From assembly GCA_022842305.1 (NCBI GenBank), contig JALHPY010000028.1, forward strand, positions 1 through 36,852: a stretch of DNA of 36,852 nt, in the 5' to 3' direction. Origin of the DNA: Rubrivivax sp. GTDB taxonomy: Bacteria > Pseudomonadota > Gammaproteobacteria > Burkholderiales > Burkholderiaceae_C. Under the pieces are notes generated by a model, which ran no database searches, was not told the origin of the DNA, and worked only from the letters and a program-made list of their open reading frames with translations. Below, in pieces: positions 8,061 through 15,597 of this stretch (position 1 is the stretch's first letter; every line of letters starts with the position of its first letter). The position numbers were made by a program, and so were the translations under genes.

Positions 8061-9299
8061 TCACGCCTGGTTCAGATCGACCAGCGCTTCCATCAGCAAC
8101 TGCGGGTTCTGCTGCAGCCGGGCCTTCCACTCGCCCAGGTGGCGGCGCGACTGGATCAGCCCGCGGATGGCGCCCACGTGTTGCGGGTGGCCGATGGTGA
8201 TGGCGCCCACCAGCCGGTCGCCGTCGAAGCACAGGCGCGTGTACAGGCTGTGCTCGGCGTCGATCATCTCGGCCACGTCGCCGCCTTCCACCCCCTCCCA
8301 GATGCCGAAGGTGTGCGAGATCAGGCCCAGGGTGTCGAGCACGTTCATGCTCAGGCTGCCGCGGTAGGGCGCGTCCTGCCCCGCCATGTTGAGCGCGGCG
8401 ATGCGGCCGTGCTCGGTGGCCGTGGGTTGCAGCGCGTGCACCACCCACTGACCGGTGGAGAAGTCGCGGCCCTGCGCCACGTCGCCCGCGGCATAGATGC
8501 CGGGCACGGTGGTGCGCATGTGGTCGTCGATGACCACGCCGCTGCGGATCTCGGCGCCGGTGCCTTCCAGGAAGGACACGTTGGGCTGCACGCCGGTGGC
8601 CAGGATGATGAGGTCGGCATCGATGCTGCGCGTGTCCATCACCAGCCGCGGCCCGGGCTCGATGCGCAGGGTGCGGCCGGTGGTGATGACGTCGACGCCG
8701 CGGCTTTCGAGCCAGTGCTGCAGGATGGCGCTGCCCTTGGGCGTCATCATCGAGCGCAGGATCTGCCCCGAGCGCCCGGCCACCACCGACAGCCGCGCGC
8801 CGCTGCCCACCAGCGACTTCATGATCACGCCGGCCACGAAGCCTGCGCCCAGCATCACCACGCGCGCGCCGGGCTTCAGCAGTGCGGCGATGCGGCGCGC
8901 GTCTTCCAGCGTCCAGCAGCTCATCACGCCGTCGAGGTCGGTGCCGGGGATGGGGGGCATTTGCGGCGACGAGCCGGTGGCCACCAGCAGGCGGTCGTAG
9001 TCGAGGCTGCTGCCGTCGTCCAGCTCGACCCGGCCGCCCGCGGCGCCCTGGGCCTGCACCTTGAGCGCACGCCGGTTGAGGTAGCGGATGCCGAGATGCT
9101 CGAGGTGGTGCAGCTCGCGCCGCTGGCGCGCGCCGTCTTCGCCGATGGCGCCGCTCAGGATGTAGGGGATGGCCATGCGCGCGTAGGGCTCGCCCGGCTC
9201 GCCGCTGACCAGCGTGATGCTGGCCACAGGAGCCGTCTCACGCAGGGCTTCCGCCGCGCGCACGCCGGCGGGGCCGGCACCGATGATCACGAAGTTCAT
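8061..9299 (-). CDS. Second AorC-like FAD/NAD(P)H oxidoreductase
   Basis: 412 residues. A two-dinucleotide-fold flavoprotein: FAD motif FVIIGAGPAGVRAAEAL at the N-terminus, NAD(P)-fold motif VVMLGAGFVAGVIMKSL near residue 155, and the second FAD motif GIYAAGDVAQGRDF near 275. It is clearly a paralogue of the 420-aa AorC in the same operon, sharing PYARMAIPYIL, VLDTLGLIS and the C-terminal HVGAIRGLI..LGEWK block. AGGAGA precedes the ATG at 9299. In Aromatoleum-type AOR, AorC couples the tungsten enzyme to NAD. A second copy could serve a different acceptor or an alternative AorAB pool. It is separated from the upstream small gene by 82 bases. Confidence 0.85.
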   Translation of the reverse strand: MNFVIIGAGPAGVRAAEALRETAPVASITLVSGEPGEPYARMAIPYILSGAIGEDGARQRRELHHLEHLGIRYLNRRALKVQAQGAAGGRVELDDGSSLDYDRLLVATGSSPQMPPIPGTDLDGVMSCWTLEDARRIAALLKPGARVVMLGAGFVAGVIMKSLVGSGARLSVVAGRSGQILRSMMTPKGSAILQHWLESRGVDVITTGRTLRIEPGPRLVMDTRSIDADLIILATGVQPNVSFLEGTGAEIRSGVVIDDHMRTTVPGIYAAGDVAQGRDFSTGQWVVHALQPTATEHGRIAALNMAGQDAPYRGSLSMNVLDTLGLISHTFGIWEGVEGGDVAEMIDAEHSLYTRLCFDGDRLVGAITIGHPQHVGAIRGLIQSRRHLGEWKARLQQNPQLLMEALVDLNQA

Positions 9300-9381
9300 G
9301 CTGCGTCTCCTGGGGATGTGAGGGCCGCGACGGCCTGGCCGACAGTGTGCAAGTGCGGCTGCGCGTGGACCTTGCGCTTGC

Positions 9382-9687
9382 TCAGCCGCCGCCGCGCTGG
9401 AGGCTGAGGTCGAAGAAGCGCATGAAGCGCTGGCGGGCATCGGCGTCCACGCCCTCGAAGCGAAAGCCCACCTGCAGCCGCGGCATGCGCATCAGCGCGA
9501 TCTGGCGCGGCGGCAGCACGCTCCAGCGCAAGTGCAGGCACCCATCGGCCAGGCTCACCTGCGCCTGGCCCGCCGCGCCCAGTTGCAGCGCGTGGCCTGC
9601 CACGGCACCGGGCAGGCTTTGCAGCCATTCGCCCTCGGTGCTGCCGTACTCGCGCTCGAAGGCCTCGGCCACGCCGGGTGGAAACAT
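9382..9687 (-). CDS. Unknown 101-aa protein of the aor operon
   Basis: 101 residues, starting MFPPGVAEAFEREYGST and containing an acidic-to-basic beta-rich body (HLRWSVLPPRQIALMRMPRLQVGFRFEG) and a C-terminal RFMRFFDLSLQRGGG. No signal peptide, cysteine cluster or membrane segment, so it is probably a small cytoplasmic protein. It lies between the MoaD-like gene (24 bases upstream) and the second aorC gene in a tight operon, which argues for a role in assembly, cofactor insertion or electron transfer of the tungsten enzyme. I do not recognise the family. The Gly-rich C-terminus GGG is reminiscent of, but not equal to, a ubiquitin-like tail. Confidence 0.7.
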   Translation of the reverse strand: MFPPGVAEAFEREYGSTEGEWLQSLPGAVAGHALQLGAAGQAQVSLADGCLHLRWSVLPPRQIALMRMPRLQVGFRFEGVDADARQRFMRFFDLSLQRGGG

Positions 9688-9711
9688 CGCGCACCAGCCG
9701 CCTGTGCCAGG

Positions 9712-9966
9712 TCAGCCGCCGGCAATGGGCGGCCAGATGGCCAGCACGTCGCCTTCGGCCAGGGTGCGCGTGGCGCGGTCTTCGGGCGCCACGTACACGC
9801 CGTTGATCAGCACCAGGTGCACCATCTTCATGGGCAACGAGAACGGCGCGATGATGTCGGCGATGGTCGCGTCGGGCGCGATGTCGATCTGCACCAGGTT
9901 GGCTCGGCGGTGTGCCGCGGGCAGGTAGTCGGTGAGACTGGCGTACAGCTTGAAAGTGATCTGCAT
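9712..9966 (-). CDS. MoaD/ThiS-family sulfur-carrier protein
   Basis: 84 residues, beta-grasp fold: MQITFKLYASLTDYLP at the start, NGVYVAPEDRATRTLAEGDVLAIWPPIAGG at the end. The C-terminal Gly-Gly is the site that is adenylated and thiocarboxylated in MoaD, which donates sulfur to make the dithiolene of molybdopterin. A dedicated MoaD-like protein is a standard companion of tungsten aldehyde oxidoreductase operons, where it probably supplies tungstopterin synthesis. It lies 15 bases downstream of aorC and 24 upstream of the 101-aa gene. It could instead be a MoaD-like regulator, but the intact GG end favours a carrier. Confidence 0.9.
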   Translation of the reverse strand: MQITFKLYASLTDYLPAAHRRANLVQIDIAPDATIADIIAPFSLPMKMVHLVLINGVYVAPEDRATRTLAEGDVLAIWPPIAGG

Positions 9967-9981
9967 GGGCCTGCGCCGTGC

Positions 9982-11244
9982 CTAGACGTGCGAGCGGGCC
10001 GACTGCCGCTGGGTGCAGGCCAGGTAGGCCTCCATCAGCAGCGTGGGGTCGCGCAGCAGCTTGTCCTTCCACTCGCCCAGGCGCACCTGGCCTTCGACCA
10101 GCCCGCGCATCGCGCCCACGTGCTGGGTCCAGCCGATGGCGTTGCAGCCGATCAGGCGGTCGCCGTCGAACTGCAGGCTCAGGTGGCGGCCGGCGGCGCG
10201 ATCGGTGGTCTCGACATGTTCGCCGCCGGGCACGCCGTCCCACTTGCCGAAGCTGGCCGAGATCAGGCCCAGGGTGTCGAGCACGTTGATCTGGGTGACG
10301 CCCGGCAGGTCGGTGCTGCGGCCCAGCATGTTGAGTGCGGCCACGCGCGCCTGGTCGGACGCATTGGGCTGGATGGCGCTGACGATGGTGCGGCCGCTGA
10401 TCTTGTCGAAGGCCTCGGCGCAATCGCCCGCGGCGTAGATGCCGGGCACGTTGGTCTGCAGGTGTTCGTCGGTGAGCACGCCTTGCAGGCACAGGATGCC
10501 CGAATCCTGCAGGAAGCCGATGTTCGGGCGCACGCCGGTGGCGCTGATCACCAGGTCGGCCTGCAGCGTCTGGCCGTTGGACAGGCGCACGCCCAGCACC
10601 GTGCTGGCGTCGCGCTCTATGGCCTCGACGCGGGTGGCGGTGTAGACCGTCACGCCCTTGCTTTCGCACCACTCCTTGATCATGGTGCCGGCCACCGGGC
10701 CCATCATGCGCGGCACCATGCGGTCGCCCATCTCCACCACGGTGAGCTTGACGCCGCGCGAGGCCAGGGCCTCGAGGATGATGCAGCCGATGAAGCCAGC
10801 GCCCATCTGCACCACGCGCGCGCCGGGCTGGGCCAGGCGCTGGATCTCGCGCGCGTCGGCCAGCGTCCAGCAGGGGTGCACGCCCGGGCCGTTGATGCCC
10901 GGGATGGGCGGCGTGGCCGGTGAAGAGCCGGTGCAGATGAGCAGCCGGTCGAAGGGCAGCTTGGTCCCGTCCTCCAGCGTCACGCTGCGCGCCTTTACGT
11001 CCACCGTGGCGACGCGGCCGCGCAGCATGGTGATGCGTTGCTGCGCGTAGTGGTCGACGCCATGGCGGATGTGCGTGCCTTCTTCGCCCACGCTGCCGTT
11101 GAGCAGGTAGGGGATGGCCATGCGCGAGTACGGCTTCTCGGGCTCGTCGCCGATCACGGTGATGGTGTCGGCGGGGGCGTGCTTGCGCAGGGTTTCGGCG
11201 GCGATGACGCCGGCCGGACCGGCGCCCAGGATGAGGTGATGCAT
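9982..11244 (-). CDS. aorC: AorC, FAD subunit of tungsten aldehyde oxidoreductase
   Basis: 420 residues from ATG 11244, with GGAG six bases before it (the frame is open seven codons further without a ribosome site). FAD motif HLILGAGPAGVIAAETL, NAD motif VVQMGAGFIGCIILEAL near 160 and second FAD motif GIYAAGDCAEAFDKI near 285. It belongs to the pyridine-nucleotide-disulfide fold family without a redox disulfide. In the Aromatoleum enzyme, AorC passes electrons from the AorAB filament to NAD+. Here it follows aorB after a 66-base gap that carries a strong hairpin, the longest gap inside the first part of the operon. Its paralogue lies three genes further on. Confidence 0.88.
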   Translation of the reverse strand: MHHLILGAGPAGVIAAETLRKHAPADTITVIGDEPEKPYSRMAIPYLLNGSVGEEGTHIRHGVDHYAQQRITMLRGRVATVDVKARSVTLEDGTKLPFDRLLICTGSSPATPPIPGINGPGVHPCWTLADAREIQRLAQPGARVVQMGAGFIGCIILEALASRGVKLTVVEMGDRMVPRMMGPVAGTMIKEWCESKGVTVYTATRVEAIERDASTVLGVRLSNGQTLQADLVISATGVRPNIGFLQDSGILCLQGVLTDEHLQTNVPGIYAAGDCAEAFDKISGRTIVSAIQPNASDQARVAALNMLGRSTDLPGVTQINVLDTLGLISASFGKWDGVPGGEHVETTDRAAGRHLSLQFDGDRLIGCNAIGWTQHVGAMRGLVEGQVRLGEWKDKLLRDPTLLMEAYLACTQRQSARSHV

Positions 11245-11262
11245 GGCGGGCTCCACAAGTGA

Positions 11263-11286
11263 CAAGGCGGTCCGAGAACCGCCTTG
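11263..11286 (-). other. Intercistronic hairpin between aorB and aorC
   Basis: CAAGGCGGT and ACCGCCTTG form a perfect nine-base-pair stem around a six-base loop, between the aorB stop codon and the aorC ribosome site. No U-run follows, so it is more likely an RNA-stabilising or processing element than a full terminator. It could keep aorA/aorB message more abundant than aorC. Confidence 0.55.
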
Positions 11287-11310
11287 ATGATCGGATCGAC
11301 GGGGATTGTC

Positions 11311-13158
11311 TTAGAGACCCAGTCGCTCGCGCGTGTCGGCCTTGAGCTGGCCGTCGGCGTCCCAGCCGCGGGCGGCATAGTACTTTGGCAGCATCTCGGG
11401 CAGCTTGCTCACCAGTCCCTTGGCCGGGCCGGTCTTCGAGGGCTCGTTCAGCAGGCGCGGCGGCAGGCTGTCGTCCTTGGCGGTGAAGCCGGCGCGGTTG
11501 TTGAAGTCGCGTTCCATGTTCCAGATGCGCTCGCCGATCTTGGCCATGTTCTCGAGCGTGAACTCGGGCCCGCAGGCCGCGGCCACCTGCGGCGCCACGT
11601 CGGCCAGGCCCCAGGCAAAGCTGGTGAAGATGCAGATGCCGGCCGAGTCGAAGGCCGCGGTGGCGTCCTGGAAGGCGATCACGAGTTCGGGCTTGCCCTC
11701 GGCCGTGAGCGGATCGGTCTTGACCGGAATGCCCAGGACCTCGGACGCCACGGTGTAGCTGCGCAGGTGGCAGGCGCCGCGGTTGCTGGTGGCGTAGGTC
11801 AGGCCCATGCCCTGGATGCCGCGCGCGTCGTAGGCCGGGAACTCCTGGCCCTTGACGGTCATGCTCAGGCCGGGGTGGCCGTACTTCTTGCACAGCCGCG
11901 CCGAGCCCTGGCCGATTTCCTTGCCGAAGCCTTCGCCCTTGGCCGTGATCTCGACAAAGTGCGCCAGCGCCTGCGCCGAGCCGAACTTGGCGTCGATGCC
12001 CAGCTGCTCTTTCGTGAGCACGCCCATCTCGTAGAGCTCCATCACCGCGCCGATGGTGGCGCCGAAGGAGATCGGGTCCATGCCGTGCTCGTTGCACAGC
12101 ATGTTGGCGTACTGCAGCGCTTCCAGGTCCTTGACGCCGTTGGCCGCGCCCAGGGCCCACGCGGCTTCGTATTCCAGGCCGCCCGAGGCGCCCCAGTATT
12201 CGGGCTTGGTGGACACCGTGAAGTGACCCTGGTCCATCTTCTGGATGCGACCACAGGCGATGGTGCAGCCGAAGCAGGCCTGGTTGGTGACCAGCGGCTT
12301 CTTGCCGTCGGTGGCGCGTGGCGTGGCCATGGCCTCGGCCGAGATGTCCTTGGCGTTCTCGAACTGGCTGTCGCGGTGGTTGCGGGTGGGCAGCGCGCCG
12401 ATCTCGTTGATGACGTTCATCAGCACCTGGGTGCCGTAGGTCGGCAGGCCCTGGCCGGTGACGCCGTTCTCGGCCAAGATCTTCTTCTTCTCGAAGGTGA
12501 CCTTCATGAACTCCTTGGCGTCGACGAAGTTGCCCACGCCCTTGGTGCCGCGTACGGCCACCGCCTTGAGGTTCTTGCTGCCCATCACGGCGCCCACGCC
12601 CGAGCGGCCAGCGGCGCGGTGCAGGTCGTTGACGACGGCGGCGAACAGCACCTGGTTCTCACCCGCGCCGCCGATGCTGGAGACGCGCATCTGCGGGTCC
12701 TGGTGGGCCTTCTTCAGCGCTTCTTCGGTCTTCCAGACGCTCTGGCCCCACAGGTGTGCTGCGTCGCGCAGTTCGGCCACGTCGTCCTGGATCAGCAGGT
12801 ACACCGGCTTGGGCGAAACGCCCTCGAAGATGACCATGTCCCAGCCGGCCATCTTGAGCTCGGCGCCCCAGTAGCCGCCGGAGTTGCTGCAGGCGATGGC
12901 GCCGGTCAGCGGGCCCTTGGTGACCACGGTGTAGCGGCCGCCGGTGGAGGCCATGGTGCCGGTCAGCGGGCCGGTGGCCCAGATGATCTTGTTGGCCGCC
13001 GACAGCGGGTCGATCTTGGGGTCGATTTCCTCGACCAGGTACTTGGTAGCCAGGCCGCGCGAGCCCAGGTAATCCTTGGCCCAAGCCATGTTGAGCGGCT
13101 CGGAGGTGACGGTGCCGGCGCTGAGATTGACGCGGAGGATTTTTCCTGCCCAGGACAT
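11311..13158 (-). CDS. aorB: AorB, tungsten-containing aldehyde oxidoreductase catalytic subunit
   Basis: 615 residues, the usual length of the AOR family. It oxidises aldehydes to carboxylic acids in the cytoplasm using a tungsten bis-pyranopterin and one [4Fe-4S] cluster. The family signature is present: WAGKILRVNLSAG at the start, GPLTGTMASTGGRY and SNSGGYWGAELK for pterin binding, cluster ligands Cys295, Cys298, Cys302 (CFGCTIAC) and Cys509, the E-rich EYWGASGGLEYEAAW block, and GMGLTYATSNRGACH near 450. It sits 12 bases after aorA with AAGGAG before its ATG. No signal peptide. Spacing CX2CX3C...C matches Pyrococcus AOR, and the partner genes identify it as the multi-subunit bacterial type rather than the ferredoxin-linked archaeal one. 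Confidence 0.95.
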   Translation of the reverse strand: MSWAGKILRVNLSAGTVTSEPLNMAWAKDYLGSRGLATKYLVEEIDPKIDPLSAANKIIWATGPLTGTMASTGGRYTVVTKGPLTGAIACSNSGGYWGAELKMAGWDMVIFEGVSPKPVYLLIQDDVAELRDAAHLWGQSVWKTEEALKKAHQDPQMRVSSIGGAGENQVLFAAVVNDLHRAAGRSGVGAVMGSKNLKAVAVRGTKGVGNFVDAKEFMKVTFEKKKILAENGVTGQGLPTYGTQVLMNVINEIGALPTRNHRDSQFENAKDISAEAMATPRATDGKKPLVTNQACFGCTIACGRIQKMDQGHFTVSTKPEYWGASGGLEYEAAWALGAANGVKDLEALQYANMLCNEHGMDPISFGATIGAVMELYEMGVLTKEQLGIDAKFGSAQALAHFVEITAKGEGFGKEIGQGSARLCKKYGHPGLSMTVKGQEFPAYDARGIQGMGLTYATSNRGACHLRSYTVASEVLGIPVKTDPLTAEGKPELVIAFQDATAAFDSAGICIFTSFAWGLADVAPQVAAACGPEFTLENMAKIGERIWNMERDFNNRAGFTAKDDSLPPRLLNEPSKTGPAKGLVSKLPEMLPKYYAARGWDADGQLKADTRERLGL

Positions 13159-13170
13159 GTTCTGTACTCC

Positions 13171-13647
13171 TTAAGCCGCGGCTTGTTGGTTGCCGAGCTT
13201 GGCGGCCCAGGCCTGCATCTTGTCCAGGCCGGTCCAGTTGGCGTCGATGTAGGTGATGGCGCCGGTGGGGCAGGCGGTGGCGCAGGCGGGGTCGCCGCCG
13301 CACAGGTCGCACTTCTGGACCTTGCCGGTTTCCTGCACGTAGTTGATGGTGCCGAAGGGGCAGCTGATGGTGCAGACCTTGCAGCCCACGCAGGTGGCGT
13401 CATTCACGACCTTGGCGCCGGTGCCCTTGTCGACCGAGATGGCCTCGACCGGGCAGGCGTGCAGGCACCAGGCCTCGTCGCACTGCGTGCAGGTGTAGGG
13501 CACCTTGCGGCCGGTGTGATGGAAATCAAAAACCTTGATGCGCGAACGTGCCGGTGCCATGACGCCGTAGTTCTCGAAAGAACAGGCCATCTCGCACTGT
13601 AGGCAGCCGGTGCACTTCTCGGCATTGATATGCAGGCTTTTCTGCAT
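13171..13647 (-). CDS. aorA: AorA, polyferredoxin subunit of aldehyde oxidoreductase
   Basis: 158 residues from ATG 13647 (MQKSLHINAEKCTG); GGAG lies ten bases upstream. Four cysteine groups for four [4Fe-4S] clusters are visible: CTGCLQCEMAC, CTQCDEAWCLHACP, CVGCKVCTISCP and CDLCGGDPACATACP, the DmsB/HycB arrangement. In Aromatoleum AOR this subunit carries electrons from AorB and can polymerise into a protein nanowire with one AorC at the end (literature on that enzyme). It is the first gene of the aor operon; upstream lies a 212-base gap with a candidate operator and then tupC. No twin-arginine signal, consistent with a cytoplasmic complex. Confidence 0.93.
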   Translation of the reverse strand: MQKSLHINAEKCTGCLQCEMACSFENYGVMAPARSRIKVFDFHHTGRKVPYTCTQCDEAWCLHACPVEAISVDKGTGAKVVNDATCVGCKVCTISCPFGTINYVQETGKVQKCDLCGGDPACATACPTGAITYIDANWTGLDKMQAWAAKLGNQQAAA

Positions 13648-13747
13648 GGCGGTGGTTCTCCGGTGGCGACAAACGGGTTCGGGGTGGTCCACGCGCAGCC
13701 TGTCTCTAGCCTGCGGCGGGATAGGAAATGATGTTCATAGCAGGGGC

Positions 13748-13773
13748 TGCGCGATACCTAGGCATAACCCGCA
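13748..13773. promoter_or_regulatory. Imperfect palindrome upstream of aorA, candidate oxyanion-regulator site
   Basis: The half-sites TGCGCGATA and TAACCCGCA are inverted with a central CCTAGG, about 100 bases before the aorA start. Seven of thirteen positions pair. The GATA/TAAC halves vaguely recall ModE-type boxes, and a ModE-HTH regulator ends the operon, but the link is only inferred. Confidence 0.3.
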
Positions 13774-13859
13774 ATCGCCAGGGGTCGGGCGGCGAGTGTG
13801 TTCCAGCCTGGCACGGGTGCGGGCAAGGGCCCCGTTTTCGAGGTGGCTGTGCCGCGCTT

Positions 13860-14579
13860 TCAGGTCGTCCAGGGCAGCTCGCCGCGCAGGAACTGGCGTG
13901 CCTGCAGCGGCAGATCGGTGCTGCCGAAGAAGGCGTCCACGGGCAGGTCGGTGATCAGCCGGCCGGCTTCCAGGTAGACGGCGCGCGTGGCCAGGCGCTT
14001 GACCTGGCCCAGGTTGTGGGTGCTCAGCACGAGGGTGATGCCGTCGGCGGCGAACTCGGTGATCAGCGCCTCGACCTCGCGCTTGGCGCTGGGGTCCAGG
14101 CTGGCCGTGGGCTCGTCCAGGAACAGGATGTCCGGGCGCAGCGCCCAGGCGCGTGCCAGTGCCAGGCGCTGCTGCTGGCCGCCCGACAGCGCGCGCGCGC
14201 GGCGCCCGGCCAGGCTGGCCAGGCCCACGCGCTCGAGCGCTGCGTGGCAGCGCGCCGTGCATTCGCCCGGCGCCACACCCTGCAGCCACAAGGCCAGGCG
14301 CAGGTTCCACAGCACCGTCACGTCCAGCAGAAAGGGGTGCTGGAAGACCATGGCGCCGCGCGCGCGCCGCGCCTCGGGCATCAGGGTCGTCTCGACGCGC
14401 TGGCCTTCGCAGGCCAGCAGGCCGTGCAGCAGGCGCAGCAGCGTGGTCTTGCCCGAGCCGTTGGCGCCGACCAGCGCCAGGCGGTCACCGCGTTGCAGCG
14501 TGAGGTCTATGCCGTCCAGCGCCAGCGTGGCGCCGAAGCGCACGCTGGCGCCCTGCAGCCTGATCAGCGGTGCGTTCAC
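13860..14579 (-). CDS. tupC: Tungstate-type ABC transporter ATP-binding protein
   Basis: 239 residues. ABC ATPase with Walker A GANGSGKTT (about 40), signature LSGGQQQR, Walker B ILFLDEPTASLD and the switch histidine in LSTHNLGQ. It starts two bases after the permease stop, so the two form one unit. The short length, without a C-terminal oxyanion-sensing domain, and the single associated permease fit the TupABC tungstate or related WtpABC/ModABC importers; tungstate is favoured because the aor operon follows immediately on the same strand. The protein would drive import of tungstate across the inner membrane. Molybdate import is the alternative. Confidence 0.82.
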   Translation of the reverse strand: MNAPLIRLQGASVRFGATLALDGIDLTLQRGDRLALVGANGSGKTTLLRLLHGLLACEGQRVETTLMPEARRARGAMVFQHPFLLDVTVLWNLRLALWLQGVAPGECTARCHAALERVGLASLAGRRARALSGGQQQRLALARAWALRPDILFLDEPTASLDPSAKREVEALITEFAADGITLVLSTHNLGQVKRLATRAVYLEAGRLITDLPVDAFFGSTDLPLQARQFLRGELPWTT

Positions 14580-14581
14580 GC

Positions 14582-15295
14582 TCAGATCGCCATCTCGTTC
14601 TGGCGCCCGCTGCGCAGCTGCACCAGGCCGATGGCCGCGTTCAGCAAGCCCACCACGGCCAGCAGCACCAGGCCCAGGGCCAGAGCCAGCGGCAGGTCGC
14701 CCTTGCTGGTCTCCAGCGCGATGCTGGTGGTCATCACGCGCGTCACGCCGTCGATGTTGCCGCCCACGATCATCACCGCGCCCACTTCGGCAATGGCCCG
14801 GCCGAAGGCGGTGAGCAGCACGGTGAGCACGCTGTAGCGCTCGTGCAGCAGCAGCAGCAGCGCGGTGGCCGTGGCACCCGCGCCCAGCGAGCGCAGCTGG
14901 TCACCGCCCTCGGCCAGCGCCGACAGCAGCAGGCGCCGGCCTAGAGCGGCCACCAGCGGCACCACCAGCAGGCTTTGCGCGATGACCATGGCCGTGGGCG
15001 TGAACAGGATGCCCCAGTCGCCCAGCGGCCCCTGGCGCGACAGCAGCAGGTAGACCAGCAGACCCACCACCACCGAAGGCATGGCCAGGAGCGTGTTGAG
15101 CAGGCCCACCACGGCGCGCTGCCCGCGAAAGCGGCTCACCGCCAGCCAGGCGCCCAGCGCCAGGCCGATGATCGAGCCCGCCAGGCTGGCGCTGCCGCTG
15201 ACCTGCAGCGACAGCACCACGGTCTGCAGCAGGCGCGGCTCGGCCTGCAGCACCAGGCCGACGGCGGTGGCAAGGCTTTCCTGGAGGGTGGACAA
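14582..15295 (-). CDS. tupB: Tungstate-type ABC transporter permease
   Basis: About 237 residues if translation begins at TTG 15295 (LSTLQESLATAVGLVLQ), the position where TupB family proteins start. The frame is open to 15499 but that part is Pro/Arg-rich and not family-like; no good ribosome site precedes either start. About five membrane segments are seen (QTVVLSLQVSGSASLAGSII, VVGLLNTLLAMPSVVVGLLV, MVIAQSLLVVPLVAAL, LLTAFGRAIAEVGAVMIVGG, LALALGLVLLAVVGLLNAAI), with the permease EAA-type loop around RSLGAGATATALLLLL. It belongs to the family with VVVGLLVYLLLSRQGPLG. The gene for the periplasmic binding protein (tupA) is not upstream, where it usually lies; the divergent alcohol dehydrogenase is there instead. 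Confidence 0.78.
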   Translation of the reverse strand: MSTLQESLATAVGLVLQAEPRLLQTVVLSLQVSGSASLAGSIIGLALGAWLAVSRFRGQRAVVGLLNTLLAMPSVVVGLLVYLLLSRQGPLGDWGILFTPTAMVIAQSLLVVPLVAALGRRLLLSALAEGGDQLRSLGAGATATALLLLLHERYSVLTVLLTAFGRAIAEVGAVMIVGGNIDGVTRVMTTSIALETSKGDLPLALALGLVLLAVVGLLNAAIGLVQLRSGRQNEMAI

Positions 15296-15464
15296 GGGGT
15301 GGTGTGCGCGGCGGGCAGCAAGGTGTCGCGGGGCGTTCGGCGGCCCCGCAGCGGGCGGGGGCGGATTCTGGGGCGAGTGCTCGTGCTTGGCGATATGTTG
15401 TGCCGTGCATAGGTCGGCGCCGCCTGTGCGGCCTGGCGCGCCACTGCGGCCGGCCTGTGCAAGC

Positions 15465-15521
15465 CTGTGACAGCCGCCCCGGGAAAACCCCGGCCGCAAA
15501 GGCGCTGCAGGGCTGTGACAG
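15465..15521 (+). promoter_or_regulatory. Two CTGTGACAG repeats upstream of the alcohol dehydrogenase promoter
   Basis: The nine-base palindrome CTGTGACAG occurs at 15465-15473 and again at 15513-15521, 48 bases apart. Relative to the start predicted from the sigma-54 promoter they fall near -86 and -38. The first is at a usual activator distance; the second touches the polymerase site. They are candidates for the binding site of the sigma-54 activator or of the response regulator encoded nearby. Confidence 0.4.
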
Positions 15522-15524
15522 ACC

Positions 15525-15540
15525 TGGCACGCGGGTTGCA
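15525..15540 (+). promoter_or_regulatory. Sigma-54 (-24/-12) promoter of the PQQ alcohol dehydrogenase
   Basis: TGGCACGCGGGTTGCA matches the sigma-54 consensus TGGCACG-N4-TTGCA at every fixed position, with the correct GG-N10-GC spacing. Predicted transcription start is near 15551, about 47 bases before the ATG at 15598. A sigma-54 activator gene lies at the right end of the window. Confidence 0.85.
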
Positions 15541-15597
15541 GAATGAATTGCAGAACTGTCGGCGCGGGTGTCGGCGGTCATGGCTGGAGGAGAACAC

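Noticed and set aside
9296..12160. A 954-codon open frame on the minus strand
   Set aside because: It is an out-of-frame shadow over aorB, aorC, the MoaD-like gene and the 101-aa gene; its peptide is low-complexity Arg/Gly/His.
11284..13602. A 772-codon plus-strand open frame opposite aorA/aorB
   Set aside because: Shadow of the AOR genes, with no recognisable domain.
13648..13859. Molybdenum/tungsten cofactor riboswitch upstream of aorA
   Set aside because: No set of stems resembling that RNA could be recognised by eye; a covariance-model search would be needed to settle it.
15296..15464. Sigma-54 promoter for the leftward tup genes
   Set aside because: A minus-strand CGGCAC sequence is present, but the GG-to-GC spacing is one base too long.
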